A stretch of 64,000 nucleotides of DNA from Mucilaginibacter psychrotolerans (GCF_004519315.1 NZ_SOZE01000004.1:225551-289550), one strand, 5' to 3'. Counted from the stretch's first letter, positions 1 to 7,695 are shown. Notes: generated by a model not told the origin, from the letters alone. Program-made: numbers and translations.

Positions 1-2
1 TC

Positions 3-248
3 CTTTTCGGGGTGGTGTATAAGTACACCGGCAGCCGCACCGAACAGGATTTTGCCACTTATCCGGCTACTATTGCAACGCTTAAAAACTACAACCTGGT
101 AGACCTGCACCTGCAATACAGCGCCACCAAACAGCTTAGTTTTTTTGGTGATGTGTACAACGTGCTCGATACCAAATATGTAGATTGGTTGGGCTATAAC
201 ACCCGCCGCACCAACTTTACGCTGGGGGCAAACTACCGGTTTAAATAG
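3..248 (+). CDS. TonB-dependent receptor, C-terminal end (partial)
   Basis: The reading frame is open from the left window edge to the stop at 248, so only about the last 81 residues of the protein are visible. They read as the final strands of an outer-membrane beta-barrel: alternating polar and aromatic residues, a NVLDTKY turn typical of TonB-dependent receptors, and an end in YRFK close to the usual terminal aromatic. The ligand cannot be read from this piece. The DUF6580 membrane protein and Dph6-like ATPase downstream are families I associate with BtuB-type (cobalamin) receptors in Bacteroidota, so BtuB-like is a guess from context only. Confidence 0.8.
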   Translation, partial: LFGVVYKYTGSRTEQDFATYPATIATLKNYNLVDLHLQYSATKQLSFFGDVYNVLDTKYVDWLGYNTRRTNFTLGANYRFK

Positions 249-251
249 TGT

Positions 252-282
252 TTTATATTACAAGCATTAATCAATAAATTTG
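252..282 (+). promoter_or_regulatory. Bacteroidota-type promoter for the DUF6580 gene
   Basis: TAAATTTG at 275-282 fits the -7 consensus TAnnTTTG exactly. A weak -33 element (TTTA, 252-255) lies 19 bases upstream. Transcription would start near 289, about ten bases before the ATG at 300. The promoter sits after the receptor's stop codon, so the DUF6580 gene can be expressed separately. Confidence 0.5.
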
Positions 283-299
283 TCTTACATTATTCAACT

Positions 300-872
300 A
301 TGTCGTTACAAAAGATCAATACCCGCAACACCGTGCTTATCCTGATGATTATTGCATCGGTAGCTATGCGTTTGCTTACCTTTAAATTCCAGTGGCTAAG
401 CAATTTCACCCCGCTGGGTGCTATCGCCTTGTTTGGCGGTGCGTATTTTACCGATAAATGGAAAGCATATGCGGTTGTTTTAGTATCGATATTCCTGAGC
501 AATATCCCGGTGAACTATTTCTACACCGGCAAAATCACCCTGTTTAGCGGTAGCGATATTTGGATGTACGGATGCTTTGCGCTGATGATATTTGTGGGCA
601 GCCTGATTAAAAAGGTGAACGTTTTGAACGTTGCGTTGGCCGGTATCGCGTCGGTACTCATCCACTGGTTGGTGATGGATTTGCCATGGTTATACGGCAC
701 TTTTTACCCGCACGAATTGGCAGGTTACGGTACCTCTTTAGTGGCGGCCATCCCTTTTGAAATGAATATGGTGTATGGCGATTTGCTATTCGGTACCATC
801 CTTTTCGGTGGTTTCGAACTTGCAAAAAGCAAGTATGTAGTATTGCAAGACAAGAAACAACTGGCACTTTAA
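300..872 (+). CDS. DUF6580 family integral membrane protein
   Basis: This 190-residue protein has about five to six hydrophobic segments, at roughly residues 12-30, 40-65, 80-100, 105-125 and 150-178. The general look is that of ECF-type S components, and the N-terminal NFTPLGAIALFGG segment is characteristic of DUF6580. The family is of unknown function; a small-molecule or vitamin uptake role is inferred from its size, topology and position behind a TonB receptor. It starts 52 bases after the receptor stop, has its own likely promoter and ends at a strong terminator. I am sure of the family type and unsure of the substrate. Confidence 0.78.
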   Translation: MSLQKINTRNTVLILMIIASVAMRLLTFKFQWLSNFTPLGAIALFGGAYFTDKWKAYAVVLVSIFLSNIPVNYFYTGKITLFSGSDIWMYGCFALMIFVGSLIKKVNVLNVALAGIASVLIHWLVMDLPWLYGTFYPHELAGYGTSLVAAIPFEMNMVYGDLLFGTILFGGFELAKSKYVVLQDKKQLAL

Positions 873-894
873 GCCTTAATTTTTGATATTTTAG

Positions 895-928
895 GGGCGG
901 TTTTGTATGGTCAAAACCGCCCTTTTTT
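895..928 (+). terminator. Rho-independent terminator after DUF6580 gene
   Basis: An 11-bp perfect stem (GGGCGGTTTTG, 895-905, with its complement at 912-922) encloses a six-base loop and is followed by six T residues. It separates the transporter unit from the Sir2 gene. Confidence 0.9.
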
Positions 929-991
929 GTAAGATTTTTAAAGATTTTTGAAGAAATTCAAAGGTTTTTTAAGGAAAAATAACACCGAATT

Positions 992-1672
992 ATGGAAAAT
1001 ATCGTCATCCTTACGGGCGCAGGCATTAGCGCAGAGAGCGGTTTAAAAACCTTCCGCGATAGCGACGGCCTCTGGGAGGGCTACAATATAGAAGACGTTG
1101 CCACCCCCGAAGCCTGGGCCCGCAACCCCCAAATGGTGCAACAATTCTACAACGAAAGGCGTAAATCGGTGCTGGAAGCACAGCCCAATTTGGCCCATTT
1201 TGCCCTGGCAAAACTGGAAGAAAAGTACCAGGTAACCATCATTACACAGAATATAGATGACCTGCACGAACGCGCCGGATCTACCAATGTAGTACACCTG
1301 CATGGCGTTATTACACGCTCGCAATCTAGCCTTAATCCGGCCCTTACATACCCCATAAATGGTTGGGAAATTAAGATGGGAGAGACCTGCGAACTGGGTT
1401 CGCAGCTGCGGGCGCACGTGGTTTGGTTTGGCGAAGCGGTGCCTATGATAGAGACCGCAGCCCGCATTTGCAGCGATGCCGACATCTTTATTTTGGTCGG
1501 TACATCCCTTGCCGTGTACCCCGCTGCGGGCCTCATTAACTATGTTCCGCGCCAGGTAACGCGCTATATTATCGACCCGAATATCCCCGTTTCATCCGGC
1601 AGCCGTGTGGTAGAAATGCCCTACAAAGCCACCATTGGCGTGCCTATGTTGGTGGAAGAATTGATGGGTTAA
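992..1672 (+). CDS. cobB: Sir2-family NAD-dependent protein deacylase
   Basis: The 226-residue protein carries the sirtuin signature: the NAD-binding TGAGISAESG near the N-terminus, FRDSDGLW, the QNIDDLHERAG motif and the catalytic His in HLHG (H104). The C-terminal half has the Rossmann features VGTSLAVYPAAGL. Sirtuins remove acyl groups from lysine using NAD. Most bacterial members have four zinc-binding Cys between the HxHG motif and the C-terminal Rossmann part; here only one Cys (GETCELG) is present in that segment, so the zinc site is absent. That is a known variant in some bacterial sirtuins but deserves note. It stands alone, between a terminator and a repeat-containing spacer. Confidence 0.9.
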   Translation: MENIVILTGAGISAESGLKTFRDSDGLWEGYNIEDVATPEAWARNPQMVQQFYNERRKSVLEAQPNLAHFALAKLEEKYQVTIITQNIDDLHERAGSTNVVHLHGVITRSQSSLNPALTYPINGWEIKMGETCELGSQLRAHVVWFGEAVPMIETAARICSDADIFILVGTSLAVYPAAGLINYVPRQVTRYIIDPNIPVSSGSRVVEMPYKATIGVPMLVEELMG

Positions 1673-1677
1673 GCACG

Positions 1678-1702
1678 TTTAATATCGAATAATGAATGCC
1701 CA
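1678..1702. repeat. Fragment of the TCGAATAnnGAA intergenic repeat family
   Basis: TATCGAATAATGAATG in this spacer matches the core of larger copies at 3003-3092, 6325-6390 and 8534-8619. It is too short to show element ends. Confidence 0.45.
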
Positions 1703-1794
1703 AAACGGAGAGATGAAGTTGGAATTGCGGTGTGATCTGCCATGAAATATTGGCTGTAAACCACTCACCACTCACTAAAAACTACTCACCCCAA

Positions 1795-2508
1795 ATGAAA
1801 GCTATCTTCAATTGGAGCGGCGGTAAAGACAGCGCCCTGGCCCTTTACCATTGCCTGCAAAACCCTGAAATCGACATTTGCTACCTTGTTACCACCATCA
1901 ATGATGCCGCCGACAGGGTATCCATGCATGGCGTTCGGAACGAACTTTTGGAGCAGCAGGCTGCCCAAATCGGTATCCCTTTGTACCCCATCCGCCTGCC
2001 CGAAATGCCCGGCATGGAGGCCTATGACAACATCATGCGCGGGCATCTGGAGTACCTGAAAAGCGAGGGAATAACGCATTCCATCTTCGGCGATATCTTT
2101 TTGGAAGACCTCAAAAACTACCGCGATGCCCGCCTTGCCGAGGTGGGTATGACCGGTATTTACCCCCTCTGGAAACGGGACACAAAAGAGCTGATCAACG
2201 AGTTTTTGAGCCTTGGTTTCGGTACGGTTATCGCCTGCGTGCAGGAACGGCTGGAAGCTTTTTTAGGCCAGAAAATAGGGGAAGAGCTGATTGCCGGTTT
2301 GCCGGATGGGGTGGACGTTTGCGGCGAGAACGGCGAGTTCCATACCTTTACTTTTAAGGGTCCGATCTTCAAAGAGGCAATAGGGTACAAAACTGGTGAG
2401 CGCGTTTTTAAGGAATATAAAGCTCCTGAAAATACCGATGATAGCTGCGTAAAGGATACCGATAAAAAAACATCCGGTTTCTGGTATATCGACCTTTTAC
2501 CCGCTTAA
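1795..2508 (+). CDS. Dph6-like PP-loop ATP pyrophosphatase (diphthine-ammonia ligase family)
   Basis: I place the start at ATG 1795 (237 residues) rather than further upstream, because MKAIFNWSGGKDS puts the PP-loop motif SGGKDS at residues 8-13, as is usual for this family. The preceding 60 bases are repeat-like ACTCACC spacer. The family adenylates a substrate and releases pyrophosphate. True Dph6 makes diphthamide in archaea and eukaryotes, a pathway bacteria lack, so the bacterial substrate is unknown. C-terminal features (VCGENGEFHTF, GPIF) match the family well. I recall COG2102 proteins being linked to cobalamin regulons in Bacteroidota; the neighbouring receptor and DUF6580 gene fit this but do not prove it. 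Confidence 0.85.
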   Translation: MKAIFNWSGGKDSALALYHCLQNPEIDICYLVTTINDAADRVSMHGVRNELLEQQAAQIGIPLYPIRLPEMPGMEAYDNIMRGHLEYLKSEGITHSIFGDIFLEDLKNYRDARLAEVGMTGIYPLWKRDTKELINEFLSLGFGTVIACVQERLEAFLGQKIGEELIAGLPDGVDVCGENGEFHTFTFKGPIFKEAIGYKTGERVFKEYKAPENTDDSCVKDTDKKTSGFWYIDLLPA

Positions 2509-2518
2509 CCGCCCATTT

Positions 2519-2542
2519 ATTTGGCATATTTTATGGCCAAAT
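2519..2542. terminator. Possible weak hairpin terminator
   Basis: A 7-bp perfect inverted repeat (ATTTGGC / GCCAAAT) with a 10-base loop lies 10 bases after the ATPase stop. There is no clean T-run, only AT-rich sequence, so termination is uncertain. The rest of the spacer up to 2728 is AT-rich with nothing else recognisable. Confidence 0.3.
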
Positions 2543-2728
2543 TTAATTATATCGTAAATGATAAATTATTTATTTATCAGTGATTTAAATTGTATTAGTT
2601 GAATTTTTTATTTAGATAACTTAAACTTTTCAGGGCAAAGATTGACTGTTTTGCCAAATTAAATTCTGTTATCTTGATTTACTAAAATTAAATAGTTAAT
2701 TGTCAGGTATTTAACACCGTTTTGTTAA

Positions 2729-2977
2729 TTAGTAATTGTACCTGTAGTAGGCTTCGCGATAATCTTTCAGCATGTCGGCAAAGCGAGCGGAAACGGTCTT
2801 TAAAAATTCTTCATCAAGCAATTCAAAAACGCTGTTCACGCCATCGGTCAGGTCCATCTCGGGTATCTTGTAACTCTGCTCCATGCTCCCCTTCTCAATC
2901 TTCACGATGAATTTTTGGTTCATGTTCAGGATGGATATCTTGAATTCGGGGTGCGGCAGTTCGGCTATTATTCTCAT
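2729..2977 (-). CDS. Small hypothetical protein (82 aa)
   Basis: This ORF encodes MRIIAELPHPEFKIS and then a compact acidic/basic sequence without signal peptide or membrane segment. It looks like a real cytosolic protein: the N-terminal half has beta-strand-like alternation (FKISILNMNQKFIVKIEKG) and the C-terminal half is an amphipathic helix with many Asp, Glu, Arg and Tyr (SARFADMLKDYREAYYRY). I do not recognise the family. Its start faces a repeat-filled spacer, suggesting a single-gene unit. Confidence 0.6.
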   Translation of the reverse strand: MRIIAELPHPEFKISILNMNQKFIVKIEKGSMEQSYKIPEMDLTDGVNSVFELLDEEFLKTVSARFADMLKDYREAYYRYNY

Positions 2978-3002
2978 GTTGATTATTGATTTTGGTAATT
3001 TT

Positions 3003-3092
3003 TAAATGTCGAATATCGAACTCCCAATTTCGAATGATGAAGTTCTTTCCTTCGAAATCCGCGTTCATTATTCATCATTCGTTATTCAAATT
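3003..3092. repeat. Dispersed intergenic repeat, family A
   Basis: This stretch is built from short near-palindromic units around TCGAATATCGAA and TTTCGAATGATGAAGT, followed by CGAAATCCGCGTTCATTATTC. Related sequence occurs at 6325-6390 (same TGAATGATGAAGT and CCGCGTTC blocks) and 8534-8619. It lies between two convergent or tail-to-tail ends and may act as a bidirectional transcription boundary. Confidence 0.65.
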
Positions 3093-3782
3093 TATCCCTT
3101 CCAAAGGGTTCTTCCCATTCAGTGTGCCCCTGCTTTCGAGGACGGCGAAACGGGCAAAAAGCTCTTCGCTGTACCAGCCCTCGCTGCGGGTTTTTTTGAT
3201 GACCTCGGCGTGTTCTTTGCTGCCATAGGCAAAGGCTTTCATGTGGTCCATACTCTCCCAAACCGAGAAGGTGGCTTGCCGGTAAACCGGTGCCTCACCC
3301 ACGCCGATTGACGTGATATAACCGGGTGCCTTCGTCATCAATTGGGCCACCTCATCCACATGGCTCCAGAAGTTTTTTAGTCGGCTGGTTTTGATGGTTG
3401 CCCGGGTGAGCACGGCCATTGGCCCGGTACCCGGTTTAGCATCCGGTTTGCCGAAGGGTTCTTTTCCATCCCATTTTCCATGGCTCATCACGGGCTGGCA
3501 AAGTACGGTCCATTGCTCGCTGCCCAGTGCTTTCCACCACTTGCTTACGAAGGATTTTTGTTGGAATTCTTCATAGTCTTCGCGGCTATCCCATACGGCC
3601 AAAAGGCCCCAGTGTTGCCAGTCGGGTTGCAGGTCGAACGTGCCATTGCGGCCTGTGCCCAACAGTTTCCAAAACGTGCAGCCTGCTTGCATGGCCATGG
3701 GTAAACGGTGTACGGCCATACCCAGCAGGGCGAATGGCACGAAGCTTTTTCGGTAACGAACAATGGTGAGGCTGACGATCAT
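3075..3782 (-). CDS. Spheroidene monooxygenase (CrtA)-like protein
   Basis: The 235-residue product resembles CrtA-like proteins found widely outside phototrophs: an N-terminal VSLTIVRYRK strand, then two dimeric alpha/beta-barrel-like halves with WGLLAVWDSREDYEEF and, in the second half, ATFSVWESMDHMKAFAYGSKEHAEVI. The latter Trp/His-rich motif is the most conserved part of the family. CrtA itself is a heme-dependent carotenoid ketolase. No carotenoid genes are nearby, so the true role here is unknown. The 3' end runs into the family A repeat, which supplies the last few codons. Confidence 0.72.
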   Translation of the reverse strand: MIVSLTIVRYRKSFVPFALLGMAVHRLPMAMQAGCTFWKLLGTGRNGTFDLQPDWQHWGLLAVWDSREDYEEFQQKSFVSKWWKALGSEQWTVLCQPVMSHGKWDGKEPFGKPDAKPGTGPMAVLTRATIKTSRLKNFWSHVDEVAQLMTKAPGYITSIGVGEAPVYRQATFSVWESMDHMKAFAYGSKEHAEVIKKTRSEGWYSEELFARFAVLESRGTLNGKNPLEGINLNNE

Positions 3783-3823
3783 CTACTGCGAAATAAAATA
3801 TTAAATATGAGATTTGGCTTATT

Positions 3824-3831
3824 TAGTTTTG
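3824..3831 (+). promoter_or_regulatory. Candidate -7 promoter element for the fRMsr operon
   Basis: TAGTTTTG matches TAnnTTTG. The -33 position is poor (TTAA). A start near 3838 would place the upstream in-frame codon at 3814 outside the transcript and supports initiation at ATG 3856. Confidence 0.4.
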
Positions 3832-3855
3832 CACCTCGCTACTTACTTTTACACC

Positions 3856-4332
3856 ATGGCAGAAGACCTCAAAATAACCACTTCGGCAGATAAGGCCGAA
3901 CAATACCAATCGCTTATTCCGCAGATTGAAGCTTTGCTTTTTGGCGAGCCAGATCTGGTGGCCAACCTGGCCAATGTTTGCGCCGCACTGAAGGAACAGT
4001 TCAAATGGTTTTGGGTGGGCTTCTACCTGGTGAAGGGCGATGAGCTGGTACTTGGCCCTTTCCAGGGGCCGGTTGCTTGTACGCGCATAGGCAAGGGCAG
4101 GGGCGTTTGCGGTGCGGCCTGGGCTAAAGCAGAAACGCTGGTGGTGCCCGATGTGGAGGAGTTCCCAGGGCATATTGCCTGCAGCTCGCTTTCGCGCTCG
4201 GAGATCGTGCTGCCGCTGTTCAAAGATGGCGAGGTAGTAGGGGTGCTGGATGTGGATAGTGTCGAGCTTGCCGAGTTCGATGAGACCGACGCGCAGTACC
4301 TGGCCGAAATTATAAAGCTCATCAAATTTTAA
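3856..4332 (+). CDS. msrC: Free methionine-(R)-sulfoxide reductase, GAF-domain type
   Basis: This 158-residue single GAF domain reduces free (not protein-bound) methionine-R-sulfoxide in the cytosol. Three Cys occur at C75 (VACTRI), C85 (GRGVCGAAW) and C109 (HIACSS). Their spacing of 10 and 24 is the same as Cys84/94/118 of the E. coli enzyme, so the catalytic and resolving cysteines are all present. The downstream GVLDVDS motif is also typical. I chose ATG 3856, which opens MAEDLKI and agrees with the promoter position. The stop overlaps the next start (TAATG), so it is translationally coupled to the hydrolase gene. Confidence 0.93.
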   Translation: MAEDLKITTSADKAEQYQSLIPQIEALLFGEPDLVANLANVCAALKEQFKWFWVGFYLVKGDELVLGPFQGPVACTRIGKGRGVCGAAWAKAETLVVPDVEEFPGHIACSSLSRSEIVLPLFKDGEVVGVLDVDSVELAEFDETDAQYLAEIIKLIKF

Positions 4333-4988
4333 TGGCGAAGGTATTTTTGATTGCCGGACTGGGTGCGGATACGCGCCTTTACCAAAACATCGTTTTGCCC
4401 GAAGGTTATGAGCCCGTGCCCGCCGATTGGATAATTCCTGCGGAAACGGATACTTTAACTACCTATGCACAAAAGCTTGTGAGCCATTATGCTATCGCCG
4501 ATAACTCAATTGTTATTGGCGACTCGCTGGGCGGGATGATTGCGGTAGAAATTGCCAAGCAGGTAAAGCTGCAAAAGGTAATTTTGATATCGAGCATCAA
4601 AACTGCCGACGAAGCACCCTGGTATTTCAAGTTGTTCAGAAGCGTGCCGGTTTACAAACCCATCCCCGGTACCTTGTTCAATAAGCTTGGTTTTTTGGCG
4701 GGGCCCATATTCGGCAAGATGTCTGCCGATGAACTGAGTTTGTTCAACAGCATGCTGAGCAAGTCCTCGCCTGTTTTTTTAAAATGGGCCATGCATGCCG
4801 TGCTGTATTTTAACAATACCGAGCCTATTGCCAACTTATACCACATCATCGGCGATAAGGACCAGGTGTTCCCATGGAAGAAAATCAAAAACCCAACGGC
4901 TATCATCAAAGGAGGTACACACATCATGGTGTTCGACAGGGCAGATGAGATAAACAAATTGCTGGCCGGTATCCTGCAAACCTCATGA
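4332..4988 (+). CDS. Alpha/beta hydrolase
   Basis: At 218 residues this is a compact alpha/beta-hydrolase. The N-terminal strand FLIAGLGADTRLY carries the oxyanion-hole region, the nucleophile elbow is GDSLGG, an acid is likely in IIGDKDQVFP and the catalytic His in KGGTHIMV. All three members of the triad can therefore be assigned. The substrate is unknown. It shares its first base with the previous stop (TAATG) and its stop overlaps the next start (ATGA), so fRMsr, hydrolase and Mpg glycosylase are made from one coupled transcript. Confidence 0.85.
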   Translation: MAKVFLIAGLGADTRLYQNIVLPEGYEPVPADWIIPAETDTLTTYAQKLVSHYAIADNSIVIGDSLGGMIAVEIAKQVKLQKVILISSIKTADEAPWYFKLFRSVPVYKPIPGTLFNKLGFLAGPIFGKMSADELSLFNSMLSKSSPVFLKWAMHAVLYFNNTEPIANLYHIIGDKDQVFPWKKIKNPTAIIKGGTHIMVFDRADEINKLLAGILQTS

Positions 4989-5587
4989 AGCTACCCGAGG
5001 CATATTACCTGAGCAGTGATGTGGTTGCCATCGCCCGGGACTTATTGGGGAAGTATCTCTTTACCTGCATAGATGGTGTAACTACCGGCGGATACATTGT
5101 TGATACAGAAGCGTATAATGGTATCATTGATAAAGCTTCCCATTCGTACGGCAACCGCATTACGCCGCGAACCAAAACCATGTTCGAGCAAGGCGGCATT
5201 ACCTATGTTTACCTTTGCTACGGCATCCACGAGATGTTTAACATCGTCACCTCTGTAGCGGGTCAGCCGCACGCCATCCTTATCCGCGCTATCGTACCTA
5301 CCGATGGGCTTGATGTGATCATGCATCGGCGAAATATGGATACCCTCAAACACCATATCACCCGCGGCCCCGGCTCGGTTGCAAAGGCACTGGGGATATC
5401 GCGCAAAATAAACGCCTGTAGCCTGCAAAGCGATACGATATGGGTAGAAGACCGCGGATTGCATTTTGATGCGGCTGAGGTGGCCGCAGGCCCCCGTATC
5501 GGCGTGGATTACGCCGGCGATGATGCCTTGCTGCCCTATAGGTTTTATTTGCGTGGGAATGCCTTCGTAAGTAAGCCTAATAAGTAA
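4985..5587 (+). CDS. DNA-3-methyladenine glycosylase (Mpg/AAG family)
   Basis: The 200-residue protein belongs to the AAG-type glycosylases that flip out alkylated or deaminated purines and cleave the N-glycosidic bond. Family landmarks are LARDLLGKYL-like sequence at the N-terminus, the catalytic-Glu strand IVDTEAY, the ASHSYG motif, YVYLCYGIHEMFN, the RAIVP strand and GPGSVAKALGI. The length is normal for bacterial members. It is the last gene of a three-gene coupled unit. Confidence 0.93.
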   Translation: MKLPEAYYLSSDVVAIARDLLGKYLFTCIDGVTTGGYIVDTEAYNGIIDKASHSYGNRITPRTKTMFEQGGITYVYLCYGIHEMFNIVTSVAGQPHAILIRAIVPTDGLDVIMHRRNMDTLKHHITRGPGSVAKALGISRKINACSLQSDTIWVEDRGLHFDAAEVAAGPRIGVDYAGDDALLPYRFYLRGNAFVSKPNK

Positions 5588-5825
5588 AGTTCTCCCTAGT
5601 GGTTAATTAAGCCCCGTGGCGAGTTTAGTTGCTTCATGCCTCTTCGTGGTCGTCTATTGTTTTTTGATGGCTTGGCGGGCCTTAAAGGGGGTTCTGCGGG
5701 CGCGATGTGGTGTGGTTCCTGGCAACTGGAACCATATTCAGCTCCTTCAATCCGATATTTTTTGCAGGCATCGCTAACAAATATCGCATTTGTTCGTATA
5801 TAACTCATCCAAATTCTTTAATGAG

Positions 5826-6323
5826 ATGAGCACACACCCTACCACCGAAAACCTGAAGTACCTCCGCAACGAGATCAACGAAGTGAAAACCGCCATGCTG
5901 ACCACCTACAACGCGGCGCGTGGTTTCAGTAGCCGACCTATGGGCACAGCCGATGTAGATGCCGAAGGCAATATCTGGTTCTTCACCAACGAACACTCAG
6001 AGAAAGCCAGTGAGATTTCCGTAGAGAATTCTGTTTCCCTTACGTACTCCGACCCGAAGAACCATACCTATCTCAGCATTATCGGTGAAGCCGTACTGGT
6101 AGACGACAAAGCAAAAATGAAGGAACTTTGGAACCCTTTTGTAAAATCCTTTTTTCCCGAGGGGTTGGAAGATCCCGAACTGATGCTGTTAAAAATTACA
6201 CCCACCGATGCCGAGTACTGGGATAGCGGCAGCAGCAGTATGGTGGTATTGTTCAACATGCTCAAAGCGGTTGTGACCGGGCATCGTGCAGATGTGGGCA
6301 GGCATGGTACGATTGAGCTTTAA
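5826..6323 (+). CDS. Pyridoxamine 5'-phosphate oxidase-like flavin-binding protein (general stress protein 26 type)
   Basis: Using ATG 5826 the product is 165 residues and starts MSTHPTTENLKYLRNEI. It has the split-barrel FMN-binding fold of the PNPOx-like superfamily: TAMLTTY and SSRPMGTADVDAEGNIWFFT, then KNHTYLSIIGEA, and the C-terminal DAEYWDSG tail typical of the general stress protein 26 subgroup. These proteins bind FMN or F420-like cofactors and are not PdxH; the reaction is unknown. It stands alone after a 237-base spacer (5588-5825) in which I see no convincing gene. Confidence 0.85.
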   Translation: MSTHPTTENLKYLRNEINEVKTAMLTTYNAARGFSSRPMGTADVDAEGNIWFFTNEHSEKASEISVENSVSLTYSDPKNHTYLSIIGEAVLVDDKAKMKELWNPFVKSFFPEGLEDPELMLLKITPTDAEYWDSGSSSMVVLFNMLKAVVTGHRADVGRHGTIEL

Positions 6324-6324
6324 C

Positions 6325-6390
6325 AGTTTGAATATCGAATACCGAACCCCGAATTTTGAATGATGAAGTAATTGAATCCCGCGTTCCAGA
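6325..6390. repeat. Dispersed intergenic repeat, family A
   Basis: TTTGAATATCGAATACCGAA followed by TTTTGAATGATGAAGT and CCGCGTTCC repeats the blocks of the 3003-3092 copy. A further short piece (TGAATATCGAATTT) lies at 6518-6531 between the two family B copies. Confidence 0.6.
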
Positions 6391-6403
6391 AATAAAAGAC
6401 ATA

Positions 6404-6636
6404 CGTCATTCTGAAATTTTTTCAGAACCCCATCATAAAGGTAACCACCATGCTACCCACTTGCATGCCGATTACCCGCCGTGTGCGGTGCCGAAACAAG
6501 TTCGGCATGACGTTTTTTGAATATCGAATTTAACACACCCGTCATTCTGAAATTTTTTCAGAACCCCATCATAAAGGTAGCCACCATGCGGCCAACTTGC
6601 ATGCCGCTTGGGGTGCCGAAAATAATTCGACAGACT
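6404..6636. repeat. Tandem pair of family B repeats (136-bp period)
   Basis: Two copies of a 67-base core, at 6404-6470 and 6540-6606, differ at four positions. Each begins CGTCATTCTGAAATTTTTTC, containing the palindrome TTCTGAA...TTCAGAA, and continues into a GGTGCCGAA segment. The first copy closes with GTGCCGAAACAAGTTCGGCA followed by TGAC, giving GTCAT/ATGAC ends. Together with the family A fragment this fills most of the 422-base spacer 6324-6745, which holds no gene. Confidence 0.8.
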
Positions 6637-6745
6637 TTTTTTATGTTTATGTAACCTTTATAATTAATTATTAATCAATTTATTAATAGCTAAATTGTAA
6701 AGTGATTTCCCGCTCTTTTTTTCCTTCAGTGTTCACCATTCGATA

Positions 6746-7120
6746 TTAATTCCTTGCGTCGTTCAATAACTCCTCCAGATCATAGTACACTTTCAATCCC
6801 ATGTTTTCGGCAAAGACTACATCGCCGTCGGCACCTTTTGATGCGCCTTCAATCCTCAGGATGGCATCGCAGCGGGTAATCAACCGGCGGGCAATGGGGT
6901 AGGATATCTCCTCGTAAATTTCGTCGCCGGCATATTTGCAGCCGGCTTGCTTTAAAAGCGGGAGGGCGAACCACTCGCCGATAATGGGGATATGCCCGGC
7001 GCGGAACAATGCTAAAGCGGGTTCTTCCATGCGCTGCAGGTTTTGGGCCATCATGGTGGGATCGTCATTAGTGCCCGAGCGGTATGGCCCGGCGATGAGG
7101 ATGGTTAAGGCTTTCTTCAT
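6746..7120 (-). CDS. DUF4406-family (nucleoside deoxyribosyltransferase-like) protein
   Basis: The 124-residue protein starts with ILIAGPYRSG, the nucleotide-binding loop of the 2-deoxyribosyltransferase-like fold, and has Asp-containing CDAILRIEGASKGADGDV near the C-terminus, matching DUF4406. Function is unproven; a nucleotide-handling role is plausible. Its start overlaps the NudK stop by four bases, so the two are co-translated and may act on related nucleotide metabolites. Confidence 0.75.
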   Translation of the reverse strand: MKKALTILIAGPYRSGTNDDPTMMAQNLQRMEEPALALFRAGHIPIIGEWFALPLLKQAGCKYAGDEIYEEISYPIARRLITRCDAILRIEGASKGADGDVVFAENMGLKVYYDLEELLNDARN

Positions 7121-7695
7121 GATAAGAGCTTATTGATTTGTGCGTATTGTAACAGGATAACGGTTTTGGCATCGCGTATCTCTCCGGTGGCTACCATCCC
7201 CAGCGCATCGGCGAAAGACAATTCCAACACTTCGATGTTCTCATGTTCATCTGCGGCGCCACCGCCTTCGTTCACTTTCATGTCGCTATCGTACTCGGCC
7301 ACAAAAAAATAAAGGATCTCGGTAACCGAGCCAGGCGACATATATAGTTCGAAAGCCTTTTGCACCGAATGGATCTGGTAGCCGGTTTCCTCTTCTGTTT
7401 CGCGGCGGATGCATTCCTCGGGGTTATCATCGTCCAGTAGTCCCGCACAGCATTCAATCATCATACCATCCTCATTGCCATTGATGTATGTAGGTAACCT
7501 AAACTGCCGGGTAAGTATTACGGTACCCTGTTTGGGATTGTACAGCAGTATTACCGATCCGTTGCCACGGTCGTAAGCCTCGCGCACCTGGATTATGGTG
7601 CTGCCATCTTTTACCCTGCCTTCAAAGGTTATCTTCTTTAGCGTGTACCAATTGTCGGAAAGTATCTCGGTTTTAAGGATCTTGATGTTATCCAT
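7117..7695 (-). CDS. nudK: NUDIX hydrolase, GDP-mannose pyrophosphatase NudK type
   Basis: At 192 residues it matches NudK in length. The Nudix box is visible as GLLDDDNPEECIRRETEEETGY, with the metal-binding Glu residues in the ETEEE part. The preceding LTRQFRLPTYINGNEDG and the following AFELYMSPGSVTEILYFFVAEYD are typical of the NudK/ADP-sugar pyrophosphatase branch. It would hydrolyse GDP-mannose or related sugar nucleotides. It is the first gene of a two-gene minus-strand unit and is divergent from a DeoR-type regulator 62 bases away. Confidence 0.88.
   Translation of the reverse strand: MDNIKILKTEILSDNWYTLKKITFEGRVKDGSTIIQVREAYDRGNGSVILLYNPKQGTVILTRQFRLPTYINGNEDGMMIECCAGLLDDDNPEECIRRETEEETGYQIHSVQKAFELYMSPGSVTEILYFFVAEYDSDMKVNEGGGAADEHENIEVLELSFADALGMVATGEIRDAKTVILLQYAQINKLLS

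Noticed and set aside
5596..5808. Minus-strand ORF of 70 codons in the spacer before the PNPOx-like gene
   Set aside because: The product is rich in Pro, Arg and Asn with no hydrophobic core or recognisable motif and runs across the presumed promoter of the next gene.
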